From DATCZS01 sp036525795 (GTDB taxonomy: Bacteria > Actinomycetota > Acidimicrobiia > Spongiisociales > ZC4RG35), in the NCBI GenBank assembly GCA_036525795.1, contig DATCZS010000021.1:1-5289 (forward strand): DNA of 5,289 nt, written 5' to 3'. The notes beneath the pieces were generated by a model. That model made no database searches. It saw only the letters and a program-made list of their open reading frames with translations, and was not told the origin of the DNA. This document shows positions 1 to 5,267 of the stretch, in pieces (positions within the stretch are counted from its first letter, which is position 1; the number at the start of each line of letters is the position of its first letter). A program made the position numbers and the translations under genes.

Positions 1-523
1 GGGCCCGGGACAGACGCGATCGCACGGTGCCCACCGGAACCTGGAGATGGTCGGCCATCTCCTGGTAGGTGACTCCTCCGATGGCGGCCAGCATCAGCAC
101 GGCGTATTCGTCGTCGCTGAGAAACCGGAGCGCCGCTTCGAGGTCCTGACGCCGCGCCCCGGCATCCACCCGCGCCACGGCCTCGACCTCGAACCCCGTC
201 GCGATCGCATCTGCGGCGGACCCGTGTCTGAGGATGGCACGGCGACGGCGCGCGGCCTTTCGGACGTGTTCGCGACACACGTTGGCGGCGATGCCATAGA
301 GCCACGGCAGCGCCGAGGGATGCCTGCCGTCAAACCGGGCCCGGAGGCCGAATGCGCGGACGAAGACCTCTCCGGCCACGTCGGCGGCGTTCGTCGCCCC
401 CACTCGCCCGGTCGCGTAGCGGACGATGGCATCGAAGTGACGGTCGAAGACGACCTCGAATGCCTGCGGTCGCGCGCGTGACGTGGCGATGATCTCGGCA
501 TCGGACCGGGCTTCGAGCGCCAT
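1..523 (-). CDS. ECF-type RNA polymerase sigma factor (sigma-70 family), 3' end cut off by window edge
   Basis: This gene would direct RNA polymerase to a specific promoter set. Reading down from ATG at 523-521, the frame stays open to the window edge and gives 174 residues with no stop. Residues about 20-97 resemble sigma region 2: an EVVFDRHFDAIVRY helix, then DVAGEVFVRAF at 48-58 (region 2.2) and PWLYGIAANV at 73-82 (region 2.4), followed by an Arg-rich stretch at 92-95. Residues about 125-174 resemble region 4: the ending TYQEMADHLQVPVGTVRSRLSRA-type helix-turn-helix is the promoter -35 reader. The linker between the domains is short, as in ECF sigmas, with no region 1 or 3. The missing part is probably only a short C-terminal tail, or a fused extra domain that cannot be seen. 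No SD stands before the ATG, and a TANNNT box lies 6 nt upstream, so the mRNA may be leaderless. It is divergent from metY. No anti-sigma gene is visible, so the ECF subgroup and signal are unknown. Confidence 0.9.
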   Translation of the reverse strand, partial: MALEARSDAEIIATSRARPQAFEVVFDRHFDAIVRYATGRVGATNAADVAGEVFVRAFGLRARFDGRHPSALPWLYGIAANVCREHVRKAARRRRAILRHGSAADAIATGFEVEAVARVDAGARRQDLEAALRFLSDDEYAVLMLAAIGGVTYQEMADHLQVPVGTVRSRLSRA

Positions 524-535
524 GCGGCCAGCGTA
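524..535 (-). promoter_or_regulatory. Possible leaderless -10 promoter of the sigma factor gene
   Basis: On the minus strand TACGCT (535-530) fits the actinobacterial TANNNT -10 pattern. It is followed by exactly six bases (GGCCGC) and then the ATG, which would put the transcription start at the A of the start codon. No convincing -35 hexamer is seen 16-19 nt further upstream. TANNNT is short and can occur by chance. Confidence 0.35.
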
Positions 536-560
536 CCCCGGCGGCGGGAGGTTCGATCGA

Positions 561-589
561 TTGACACCGGGTGCCTGGCTGGGCATACT
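561..589 (+). promoter_or_regulatory. Sigma-70-type promoter of the SAM riboswitch-metY transcript
   Basis: A perfect -35 hexamer TTGACA (561-566) is separated by 17 bases from CATACT (584-589). CATACT matches four of six -10 consensus bases, including the key second A and final T. The expected start site is about 596, a dozen bases before the riboswitch P1 helix, which is the usual arrangement for a riboswitch leader. Spacing, position and agreement with the downstream RNA element make this the strongest promoter call in the window. Confidence 0.75.
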
Positions 590-608
590 CCCGAACTCTT
601 GACAACGC

Positions 609-713
609 GCTCATCCAGAGCGGTGGAGGGACAGGCCCTGTGAAACCGCGGCAACCGGCCGGAACGACCGACGAGGTCGTCCGGATCACGGTGCCAATGC
701 CTGATCGATGAGT
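609..713 (+). ncRNA. SAM-I (S-box) riboswitch aptamer
   Basis: This cis-acting RNA binds S-adenosylmethionine and normally lowers expression of the downstream gene when SAM is abundant. The conserved S-box blocks are present in order: AGAGCGGTGGAGGGA (617-631), TGAAACC (641-647), GGCAACC (650-656) and GGTGCCAATGCC (690-701). The four-way junction can be drawn. P1 is CTCATC (610-615) with GATGAG (707-712). P2a is GCGGT (620-624) with ACCGC (645-649), and P2b is AGGG (627-630) with CCCT (636-639), with kink-turn sequence between them. P3 is ACGACC (664-669) with GGTCGT (675-680). P4 is ATCA-GG (685-691, bulged C689) with CC-TGAT (700-705). I did not resolve the loop-2 pseudoknot partner with certainty. 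A good promoter lies just upstream and metY, a classic S-box target, lies downstream. No other riboswitch class fits these blocks. Confidence 0.94.
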
Positions 714-717
714 CGCC

Positions 718-765
718 TCGGCGGTCCTCCGCCTCGGCGCTCACGAGCGCCGACCTGCGAGGAGA
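718..765 (+). promoter_or_regulatory. Candidate riboswitch expression platform: competing hairpins around an SD
   Basis: Immediately after the aptamer, several mutually exclusive helices can form. A perfect 8-bp hairpin TCGGCGCT/AGCGCCGA (734-741 with 746-753, loop CACG) can be extended by TCCTCCGC (725-732) pairing with GCGAGGA (757-763), with one C bulged. The extension buries the SD AGGAG (760-764). Alternatively GGCGG (720-724) pairs with CCGCC (729-733), which destroys the SD-masking helix. The 9-base direct repeat GCCTCGGCG (715-723 and 731-739) gives a second possible partner for 746-753. No U-tract follows, so a translational or Rho-linked switch is more natural than an intrinsic terminator. 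The pairings are read directly from the sequence; the switching role is inferred. Confidence 0.45.
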
Positions 766-770
766 TGGAC

Positions 771-977
771 ATGCCAGATCGAGACTCGACGAGCCCGAGT
801 GCGAGCTCGCGCTCGAACGGTGCCGGACGATGTGGTCGTTGGTGCCACGGTGCGGCGGGTTCGATGCAGATGCCCCGCTCTCGGGTGGTCCACCACGGCG
901 TGCGCCGAAACCCGCCGCCACCCGAGAGGTCCAGCCGGCGGGAACGATCTCTCACCATTGACACACCCAGCAGATGA
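771..977 (+). CDS. Doubtful short leader ORF (68 aa) between riboswitch and metY
   Basis: An ATG at 771 follows AGGAG (760-764) with a 6-nt spacer, better spacing than most starts in this window. The frame runs to a TGA at 975-977, and the metY SD starts directly after it, with the metY GTG 17 nt beyond the stop. This would allow coupled translation or leader-peptide control. The predicted peptide is Ser/Arg/Pro-rich, has two Cys in RCGRWCHG, and resembles no family I recognise. A hand count gives about 69% G/C at third codon positions, against nearly 90% over the first 70 codons of metY. This speaks against a selected protein. It may be regulatory, coding only in the sense of being translated, or chance. 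The frame is also open from an ATG at 708, which lies in the aptamer P1 strand and lacks an SD. Confidence 0.25.
   Translation: MPDRDSTSPSASSRSNGAGRCGRWCHGAAGSMQMPRSRVVHHGVRRNPPPPERSSRRERSLTIDTPSR
911..942 (+). promoter_or_regulatory. Leader hairpin upstream of metY, possible attenuator
   Basis: CCCGCCG (911-917) can pair with CGGCGGG (936-942), and ACC/GGT (920-922 with 928-930) forms a small inner stem. The stretch after it (AACGATCTCT) has only scattered T, so it is a poor intrinsic terminator. It lies about 50 nt before the metY start and leaves the metY SD at 980-986 free. GC-rich DNA gives such stems by chance, hence the low confidence. Confidence 0.2.
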
Positions 978-979
978 CG

Positions 980-986
980 AAGGAGA
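980..986 (+). promoter_or_regulatory. metY ribosome binding site
   Basis: AAGGAGA lies eight bases before GTG 995 and directly after the stop of the doubtful leader ORF (975-977). It decides the start at GTG 995 rather than the in-frame ATG at 974, which lies upstream of this site. Confidence 0.8.
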
Positions 987-994
987 CACGAAAC

Positions 995-2290
995 GTGACA
1001 TACCGCTACGAGACATTGCAGGTCCACGCCGGCCAAGGCCCGACACCCGGCACCAACGCCAGAGCAGTTCCGATCTACCAGACCACCTCGTTCACGTTCG
1101 ACGATGCCGACCACGCCGCCCGGCTCTTCGGGCTCCAGGAGTTCGGGAACATCTACACCCGGATCATGAACCCCACCACCGACGTCTTCGAGCAGCGGGT
1201 GGCAGCACTGGAGGGAGGGGTGGCGGCGGTCGCCACCAGTTCGGGCCAGGCGGCCCAGCTGACCACATTCACGACCCTGCTCGAGGCGGGCGACCACCTG
1301 GTGAGCACGAGCTTCCTCTACGGCGGCACATACAACCAGTTCAAGGTGGCGTTCCCGCGTCTCGGCCTGAATGTGTCGTTCGTAGACGGTGACAATCCCG
1401 GCGACTTCGAAGCGGCGATCACGCCGCAGACGAAGGCCATCTACCTGGAATCGATCGGAAACCCGCGCTACAACGTTCCCGATTTCGAGGCGATCGCCGA
1501 GGTGGCCCACCGCAACGGGATTCCCCTCGTGGTCGACAACACCTTCGGCTGCGCCGGGTACCTGTGTCGTCCCATCGACCACGGGGCCGATATCGTCGTG
1601 CAGTCCGCCACCAAGTGGATCGGCGGGCACGGGACGTCGATCGGAGGGGTGATCGTCGACTCGGGCCGGTTCGACTGGCGCAACGGCAAGTTCCCCCTCT
1701 TCACCGAGCCGGCTCCCGGGTACCACGGACTGGTCTTCACCGACGTGTTCAACCCCGAGTCGGACTTCGGCAACATCGGGTTCGCGATTCGAGCCCGGGT
1801 GGAGGGATTGCGGGACCTGGGTGCGGCGCTGTCGCCGTTCAACGCGTTTCTGTTCCTCCAGGGTCTCGAGACGTTGAGTCTCCGCGTGCAGCGTCATGCC
1901 GACAACGCCCTCGAGATCGCCCGGTGGCTGGAGTCACATCCGCGCGTGTCGTGGGTGAGCTATCCGGGCCTGGAGAGCCATCCGTATCACGCAAACGCCG
2001 TCAAGTATCTGCGCAACGGGTTCGGCGGAGTCCTGTCGTTCGGTGTGGAGGGGGGCTACGAGGCAGGTCGTCGGTTCATCGACAACACGCAGTTGGCGTC
2101 GCACCTGGCCAACGTCGGGGACGCCAAGACGCTCGTGATCCACCCGGCGTCGACCACCCACCAGCAGCTGTCCGAGGACGAGCAGCGTGCCTCTGGCGTC
2201 GAGCCGGACCTCGTCCGGGTGTCCGTCGGCATCGAGCACATCGACGACATCAAAGAGGACCTGGATCGGGCGCTGACCGCAGGCGCGTAG
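995..2290 (+). CDS. metY: O-acetylhomoserine sulfhydrylase (O-acetylhomoserine aminocarboxypropyltransferase)
   Basis: A cytoplasmic PLP enzyme that converts O-acetyl-L-homoserine and sulfide to L-homocysteine and acetate (EC 2.5.1.49), the direct sulfhydrylation route to methionine. The 431-residue product has the normal family length and begins with the typical YETLQVHAGQ. Cys/Met-metabolism PLP-fold landmarks are present: Tyr54/Arg56 in the IYTRIMNPT block (phosphate contacts from the partner subunit), SSGQAA at 82-87, Asp181 in VVDNTF (pairs with the pyridine nitrogen), the Schiff-base Lys207 in SATKWIGGHG, and Arg408 in VRVSVGIE (carboxylate binding). The long insert after Lys207 (PLFTEPAPGYHGL and following) favours MetY over shorter cystathionine gamma-synthases or lyases. 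I chose GTG 995 because AAGGAGA (980-986) precedes it at normal distance. The in-frame ATG at 974 has no SD and would add seven unconserved residues. It is controlled by the SAM-I riboswitch upstream and followed by a strong hairpin, so it is probably monocistronic. No metX is visible. Confidence 0.96.
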   Translation: MTYRYETLQVHAGQGPTPGTNARAVPIYQTTSFTFDDADHAARLFGLQEFGNIYTRIMNPTTDVFEQRVAALEGGVAAVATSSGQAAQLTTFTTLLEAGDHLVSTSFLYGGTYNQFKVAFPRLGLNVSFVDGDNPGDFEAAITPQTKAIYLESIGNPRYNVPDFEAIAEVAHRNGIPLVVDNTFGCAGYLCRPIDHGADIVVQSATKWIGGHGTSIGGVIVDSGRFDWRNGKFPLFTEPAPGYHGLVFTDVFNPESDFGNIGFAIRARVEGLRDLGAALSPFNAFLFLQGLETLSLRVQRHADNALEIARWLESHPRVSWVSYPGLESHPYHANAVKYLRNGFGGVLSFGVEGGYEAGRRFIDNTQLASHLANVGDAKTLVIHPASTTHQQLSEDEQRASGVEPDLVRVSVGIEHIDDIKEDLDRALTAGA

Positions 2291-2296
2291 GTGTAC

Positions 2297-2328
2297 GCCG
2301 GGGGGACTCCATGCGGGGTCCCCCCGGT
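2297..2328 (+). terminator. Strong hairpin after metY, likely transcription terminator
   Basis: Seven bases after the metY stop, CCGGGGGGAC (2298-2307) pairs perfectly with GTCCCCCCGG (2318-2327). TCC (2308-2310) can pair with GGG (2315-2317, one G-T wobble), leaving the tetraloop ATGC; an outer G-T closes it at 2297/2328. No T-run follows, which is common for GC-rich actinobacterial terminators but leaves termination efficiency unproven. Its position between two genes on the same strand suggests they are separate transcripts. Confidence 0.6.
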
Positions 2329-2333
2329 CCGGC

Positions 2334-2347
2334 TACATTCGCCTCCG
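2334..2347 (+). promoter_or_regulatory. Possible leaderless -10 promoter of the YbaK-family gene
   Basis: TACATT (2334-2339) fits TANNNT and lies eight bases before ATG 2348, so transcription would begin at or within a base or so of the start codon. No SD exists before this ATG, and the upstream DNA is occupied by the metY terminator-like hairpin. All three points suit a leaderless mRNA. No clear -35 is seen, as its place falls in the hairpin. Confidence 0.4.
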
Positions 2348-2848
2348 ATGGAGCTGCATCCCCTCACGGCGGTGTCACTGGAGACGCTGCGCGTGCCACA
2401 CGAGGTGCTGTCGTGCGATCCGGCACTCGCCGATACCGCAGCGTTCTGCGATGCCTACGGGATCGACCCGGCGGACTCCGCCAACACCATCGTGGTCTCA
2501 TCCCGACGGCCGCCCGGCGTGGAGGTGGCGTGCGTGGTGCTCGCGACGACCAGGCTCGACGTCAACCGGAGGGTGAGGTCGATACTCGATGTCCGGAAGC
2601 TCTCGTTTGCCTCCGGGGAGCGGACCGCGGACCTGACGGGCATGATGATCGGGGGCGTGACCCCATTCGGGCTGCCGGACCATCTCAGGGTCCTGGTGGA
2701 CGAGGCGGTGATGCACAGGCCCCGCATCGTGCTGGGCGCCGGTACCCGCTCGGCCAAGCTCCAGGTGGAGCCCGCCGCGCTGCTCATGCTCCCGACGGTC
2801 GAAGTCGTCACCGGGCTGGCGATGCCGGCCGACGACCGTCCGCAGTGA
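2348..2848 (+). CDS. YbaK/EbsC-family protein (aminoacyl-tRNA deacylase-like)
   Basis: The 166-residue product matches the single-domain YbaK/EbsC/ProX fold, whose studied members hydrolyse mischarged tRNA in trans (for example Cys-tRNA-Pro). Recognisable blocks are SANTIVVSS (44-52), ACVVLATTRLDVNRRV (61-76), RKLSFAS (83-89), the family signature TGMMIGGVTPFGLP (97-110), VLVDEAV in the next strand, and LGAGTRSAKLQVEP near the end. Well-studied YbaK proteins have a key Lys in a KTLV strand; here the equivalent site is Asn46 (NTIVV). I believe this is usual in an actinobacterial subgroup of the family, so substrate and even deacylase activity are uncertain. ATG 2348 was chosen because the earlier in-frame GTG at 2291 would translate through the metY terminator hairpin. 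The gene converges on the S41 peptidase gene with a 26-bp gap in which I see no clear terminator. Confidence 0.87.
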   Translation: MELHPLTAVSLETLRVPHEVLSCDPALADTAAFCDAYGIDPADSANTIVVSSRRPPGVEVACVVLATTRLDVNRRVRSILDVRKLSFASGERTADLTGMMIGGVTPFGLPDHLRVLVDEAVMHRPRIVLGAGTRSAKLQVEPAALLMLPTVEVVTGLAMPADDRPQ

Positions 2849-2874
2849 CCGCCGGAGGTACCGAGAGGAAGCGC

Positions 2875-4284
2875 TCACCCTCCCAACAGGACGAACGCAC
2901 GGACCAGGGCCGGGTCGTCGCCTGCAATGGGGGGCTTCGTGATCAGGATGTCCGGTGTGACGCCACTCGCCCCGACGTCGCGCCCGTCCGCGGTCGACCA
3001 GCGCGAGGTGGTGACCCTGAACTGCCCGCCGTTGCGGGCCGGGACCACGAACTGAATGGCGTTCTTTCCGAATGTCCGGTCTCCGATCACGGTGGCCCTG
3101 CCCGCTCCTTGAAGGGCGGCAGCCACCACCTCGGCCGCCGACGCAGTGCTCCGGTCGGTGAGAACGGCCAGGGGTATTCCGGGAGCGAGGCCCCCTTGGA
3201 TCACCGGCCAGGTCGTATCTCCTTTTCTGCCAGTCTCGACCAGCACGACCCCGGAATCGAGGAACTGTGAGGCCACCGCCTGGGCGGCCGCCAGCAGGCC
3301 ACCAGGATTGGACCGCAGGTCCAGGATCAGCCCCCGGCTCGAGGCGACTGCCTCGGTCGCAAGGGCCCGACCCAGCAGCTGGGCGGACTCCTGGGTGAAC
3401 TCGTTCAGGCGGACGTAGACGATCCCGGCAGCCAGCTCCTCGAACTCGATCGGATCGAGCCGAATGTCCTCATGGACGAGGGTCTTGGCGAACACCCGGT
3501 CATTTCGAACCAGTTCCAGGTTCAGGGAGGTGCCGGGGAAACCGTACAGAAGTGCCAGCGCCTCGTCCGGGGACAGGCCTGTCAGGGAGCTCCCGTCGAT
3601 CGAAACGATCACGTCCCCGATCACCACTCCGGCCCGCTCTGCGACTCCGAAGGGGAACACGCCGGACACGCGAATGCGGCATGCCGAAGAGATCGGGCCG
3701 CAGGCCCCGCCCTCTTCGTTGCGCACCGTGGCCGCCATCCCCAGCGTAGGTACGATGCCGCCGCCCAACTCGTCGAGACGATCGGCGAAATCGGGCGCGA
3801 TGTAGGAGGAGAACGGATCGAGCCCGTAGCGGAACATGCCCTGGACGGCCGCCTGTACCCTCTCTTCCACCGATCCCATGCCTGCCCGAGCCCCCGTCAG
3901 GATCGGCTCGCACAGCGTTGCGAAGGCGGCATGCGGAAGCACGCACCGCAGGGAATCGTCTGCCGGTGTCCCCTGATCAAAGGAGGCCGACTCGATTCCC
4001 AGCAGGGCGGCGGCCGCGAGGCCCGCGGGATCGGGCTCGGCCACGTGATGGTCGGCGATGACTTTGGCTGCTTCGCACAGCAGCGTCCACGCCCGCGGGA
4101 CCGCGCCCCCGCAATCCTGTGTGGAGAACTCGAATGCCGGGATGGTCGGCGCCGGCAACGTCACTGGCGCCGCCGCCGTGGTCGAGGTCAGATCGGCCCC
4201 CGTGCTGCCGGGAGCCGCAATCTCATCAGCCCCGCACGCCGTCGCCATCAGCACCGATACGGTGAGACACCAGAGGCGTCTCAC
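2875..4284 (-). CDS. S41-family C-terminal processing peptidase-like lipoprotein
   Basis: A predicted exported serine protease (CtpA/Prc group) that would cut envelope proteins near their C-termini. The 469-residue product starts with RR, a hydrophobic stretch and MATAC, so Cys17 is a probable lipidation site, although Ala at -3 is not the commonest residue. A Thr/Pro/Ala-rich tether (about 27-50) follows. Next come an N-terminal helical part with the GLDPFSSYIAPD motif (154-165), a PDZ domain (about 172-268, with GVAERAGVVIGDVIVSIDG) and the S41 core (about 285-460). The catalytic dyad is intact: Ser382 in STASAAE and Lys407 in FGK, with the same 25-residue spacing as Ser430/Lys455 of E. coli Prc. 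LDLRSNPGG at 321-329 and GVTPDI near the end are also typical. The site matching Prc Asp441 is Gly. GTG 4284 was chosen because it overlaps the SURF1 stop (GTGA) and places a signal peptide at the N-terminus; the longer in-frame start at 4362 would lie inside SURF1. Six extra Cys lie only in residues 58-202. The substrate is unknown. Confidence 0.94.
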   Translation of the reverse strand: MRRLWCLTVSVLMATACGADEIAAPGSTGADLTSTTAAAPVTLPAPTIPAFEFSTQDCGGAVPRAWTLLCEAAKVIADHHVAEPDPAGLAAAALLGIESASFDQGTPADDSLRCVLPHAAFATLCEPILTGARAGMGSVEERVQAAVQGMFRYGLDPFSSYIAPDFADRLDELGGGIVPTLGMAATVRNEEGGACGPISSACRIRVSGVFPFGVAERAGVVIGDVIVSIDGSSLTGLSPDEALALLYGFPGTSLNLELVRNDRVFAKTLVHEDIRLDPIEFEELAAGIVYVRLNEFTQESAQLLGRALATEAVASSRGLILDLRSNPGGLLAAAQAVASQFLDSGVVLVETGRKGDTTWPVIQGGLAPGIPLAVLTDRSTASAAEVVAAALQGAGRATVIGDRTFGKNAIQFVVPARNGGQFRVTTSRWSTADGRDVGASGVTPDILITKPPIAGDDPALVRAFVLLGG

Positions 4285-5018
4285 CGTTCGCTCGCCCGGT
4301 GCCCGGCCCGACGTATCACGAACCCGAATCCGACGATGCCCACCAGCGCAAACGCAAACCACTGCACCGCGTACTCGAGGTGGGGCCCGTCGTCTGTCAG
4401 ATCCGGAAGCGGGCCCGTTCGGGGCGAGCCCATCGGGGGATCGTCACTCGTCACCTCGACCCAGACGGGAGCAAGCCGGGGGAACTGCTCAGAAAGTCGC
4501 TCGAGGTCGACACGGGCGATCTGGGTGAGCGGGCCATCCGGCTCGGTCGGCCCGACGACGGCAGGGCGCTGGCTCGATCGGATGACGCCCATGACCTCCA
4601 CCGTGCCCTCGGGCGGGGGTGCCGCGGCCACCGGGGGCGTGTCGAAGGCCAGTGGAACCCAGCCTCGATCGACCAGGATCGTCGTGCCGTCTTCGAGCAG
4701 CAGCGGCGTCAGCACGTCGAACCCCGGGCTCCCCGCCCGGGCCTGGCCGCGGAGCAGCACCTCGGCCGATGCATCGAAGACCCCGGTTGCGACAGTCCGC
4801 CGGAACTCGAGCGAGTCGACGTCGCGCCCGGCGGCTTCGAGGAAGACGGTGATGTCGCCGACCTCGGAAGCCAGTCGCTGCGCCCTGATCTGATTGTCGG
4901 CCACCACCTGGCGATGGCGATCGAGTTGCCACAGGCCGAGGTTCACGAACGTGACGGAGATCACCGTGACAGCCAGGGCGGCGAGAATCCATCGCGGTCG
5001 AGCGAGAAACCGATACAT
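4281..5018 (-). CDS. SURF1-family cytochrome c oxidase assembly protein
   Basis: SURF1 proteins sit in the cytoplasmic membrane and help haem a delivery or assembly of subunit I of haem-copper oxidases. The 245-residue product has the family layout: an N-terminal membrane helix (about 10-29) running into LGLWQLDR (27-34), a long extracytoplasmic domain with FRRTVATGVFD (72-82) and the signature DRGWVP (117-122), and a C-terminal helix (about 217-235) preceded by HLEYAVQWF (213-221). A positively charged tail (RRAGHRASER) ends it. ATG 5018 begins just before the first helix; there is no SD, and another ATG eight bases upstream is out of frame. The last four bases overlap the S41 gene start, so the two are probably co-translated. 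A 63-aa gene lies 57 nt upstream on the same strand. No oxidase or haem biosynthesis genes are in the window, so the partner oxidase must be encoded elsewhere. Confidence 0.94.
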   Translation of the reverse strand: MYRFLARPRWILAALAVTVISVTFVNLGLWQLDRHRQVVADNQIRAQRLASEVGDITVFLEAAGRDVDSLEFRRTVATGVFDASAEVLLRGQARAGSPGFDVLTPLLLEDGTTILVDRGWVPLAFDTPPVAAAPPPEGTVEVMGVIRSSQRPAVVGPTEPDGPLTQIARVDLERLSEQFPRLAPVWVEVTSDDPPMGSPRTGPLPDLTDDGPHLEYAVQWFAFALVGIVGFGFVIRRAGHRASER

Positions 5019-5035
5019 GGCGCCATTGAAGCCGA

Positions 5036-5054
5036 CCCCGGGGAGTTCGCGAAC
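5036..5054. repeat. Adjacent perfect palindromes between the 63-aa gene and SURF1
   Basis: CCCCGGGG (5036-5043) and GTTCGCGAAC (5045-5054) are perfect palindromes one base apart in the 57-nt gap upstream of SURF1. The second could be an operator half-site pair or a small RNA hairpin. It is not the actinobacterial LexA box, which has GAAC and GTTC in the opposite order around four bases. Function is unknown and chance is possible in this base composition. Confidence 0.3.
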
Positions 5055-5075
5055 CCGACGGCCGGAGGAGGACCG

Positions 5076-5267
5076 TCAGGCGGCGCCGGTCTTCTGATCC
5101 GACTCGACCGCGTGTCCGGCCAGAAGACGCGCGATCTCGAGCGGATCGGCGTCCGCCGTCCCGGCGACCGCCACCGGAAGACTGATCCACTCCCTCACCT
5201 GCCGTTCGGAGGCCTCGCCGGCCTCCAGCATCACGCGGGCGAGATCGTCGGACCAGAACCATGCCAT
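5076..5267 (-). CDS. Small hypothetical protein (63 aa) upstream of SURF1
   Basis: I do not recognise a family. ATG 5267 is preceded by GGAGG (5277-5273) with a 5-nt spacer, the best SD on the minus strand of this window. About 84% of codons end in G or C by hand count, similar to the neighbours, which supports real coding. The peptide starts with an aromatic-rich segment (MAWFWSDDLARVML), likely an amphipathic helix, followed by an acidic middle (GEASERQVREWI) and a second helix-like part (PLEIARLLAGHAVESD). It has no Cys, no signal peptide and no membrane helix, so it is probably cytoplasmic. It lies 57 nt before SURF1 and may share its transcript, although a palindrome sits in the gap. Confidence 0.7.
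   Translation of the reverse strand: MAWFWSDDLARVMLEAGEASERQVREWISLPVAVAGTADADPLEIARLLAGHAVESDQKTGAA

Noticed and set aside
599..604. Second TTGACA near the riboswitch promoter
   Set aside because: No -10-like hexamer lies 16-18 bases downstream; that position is inside the aptamer P2 helix (GGTGGA).
796..815. Near-palindrome CGAGTGCGAG/CTCGCGCTCG as a terminator in the leader
   Set aside because: The stem is about 7 bp with a hexaloop that is itself self-complementary, and no T-run follows. GC-rich sequence yields such repeats readily.
47..921. Long open frames opposite the sigma factor gene and the leader, on both strands
   Set aside because: They encode Arg/Pro-rich sequence without family features and overlap the better-supported sigma factor frame or the riboswitch. 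They are typical chance frames of GC-rich DNA.
958..963. TTGACA just before metY as an extra promoter
   Set aside because: The expected -10 position falls on the metY SD (AGGAGA), with no TANNNT at suitable spacing.
974..2290. Longer metY start at ATG 974 overlapping the short ORF stop (ATGA)
   Set aside because: It has no SD upstream, adds seven unconserved residues, and would place the good SD (980-986) inside the coding region. GTG 995 fits the SD and the family N-terminus.
2291..2848. Longer start of the YbaK-family gene at GTG 2291
   Set aside because: It begins directly after the metY stop, runs through the terminator hairpin and adds a Gly/Pro-rich segment unlike the family. ATG 2348 gives the normal length.
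1564..3270. Plus-strand frame of 568 codons across metY, the YbaK gene and the S41 gene
   Set aside because: It is an Arg/Gly-rich shadow running across three well-supported genes and their intergenic hairpin.
5019..5030. Leaderless promoter for SURF1 (TTCAAT six bases before ATG 5018)
   Set aside because: The hexamer lacks the important A at position 2 and has no -35. The gene may simply be co-transcribed with the 63-aa gene upstream.
5045..5054. LexA (SOS) box at GTTCGCGAAC
   Set aside because: The actinobacterial LexA site has GAAC, four bases, then GTTC. Here the half-sites are reversed with a two-base centre.
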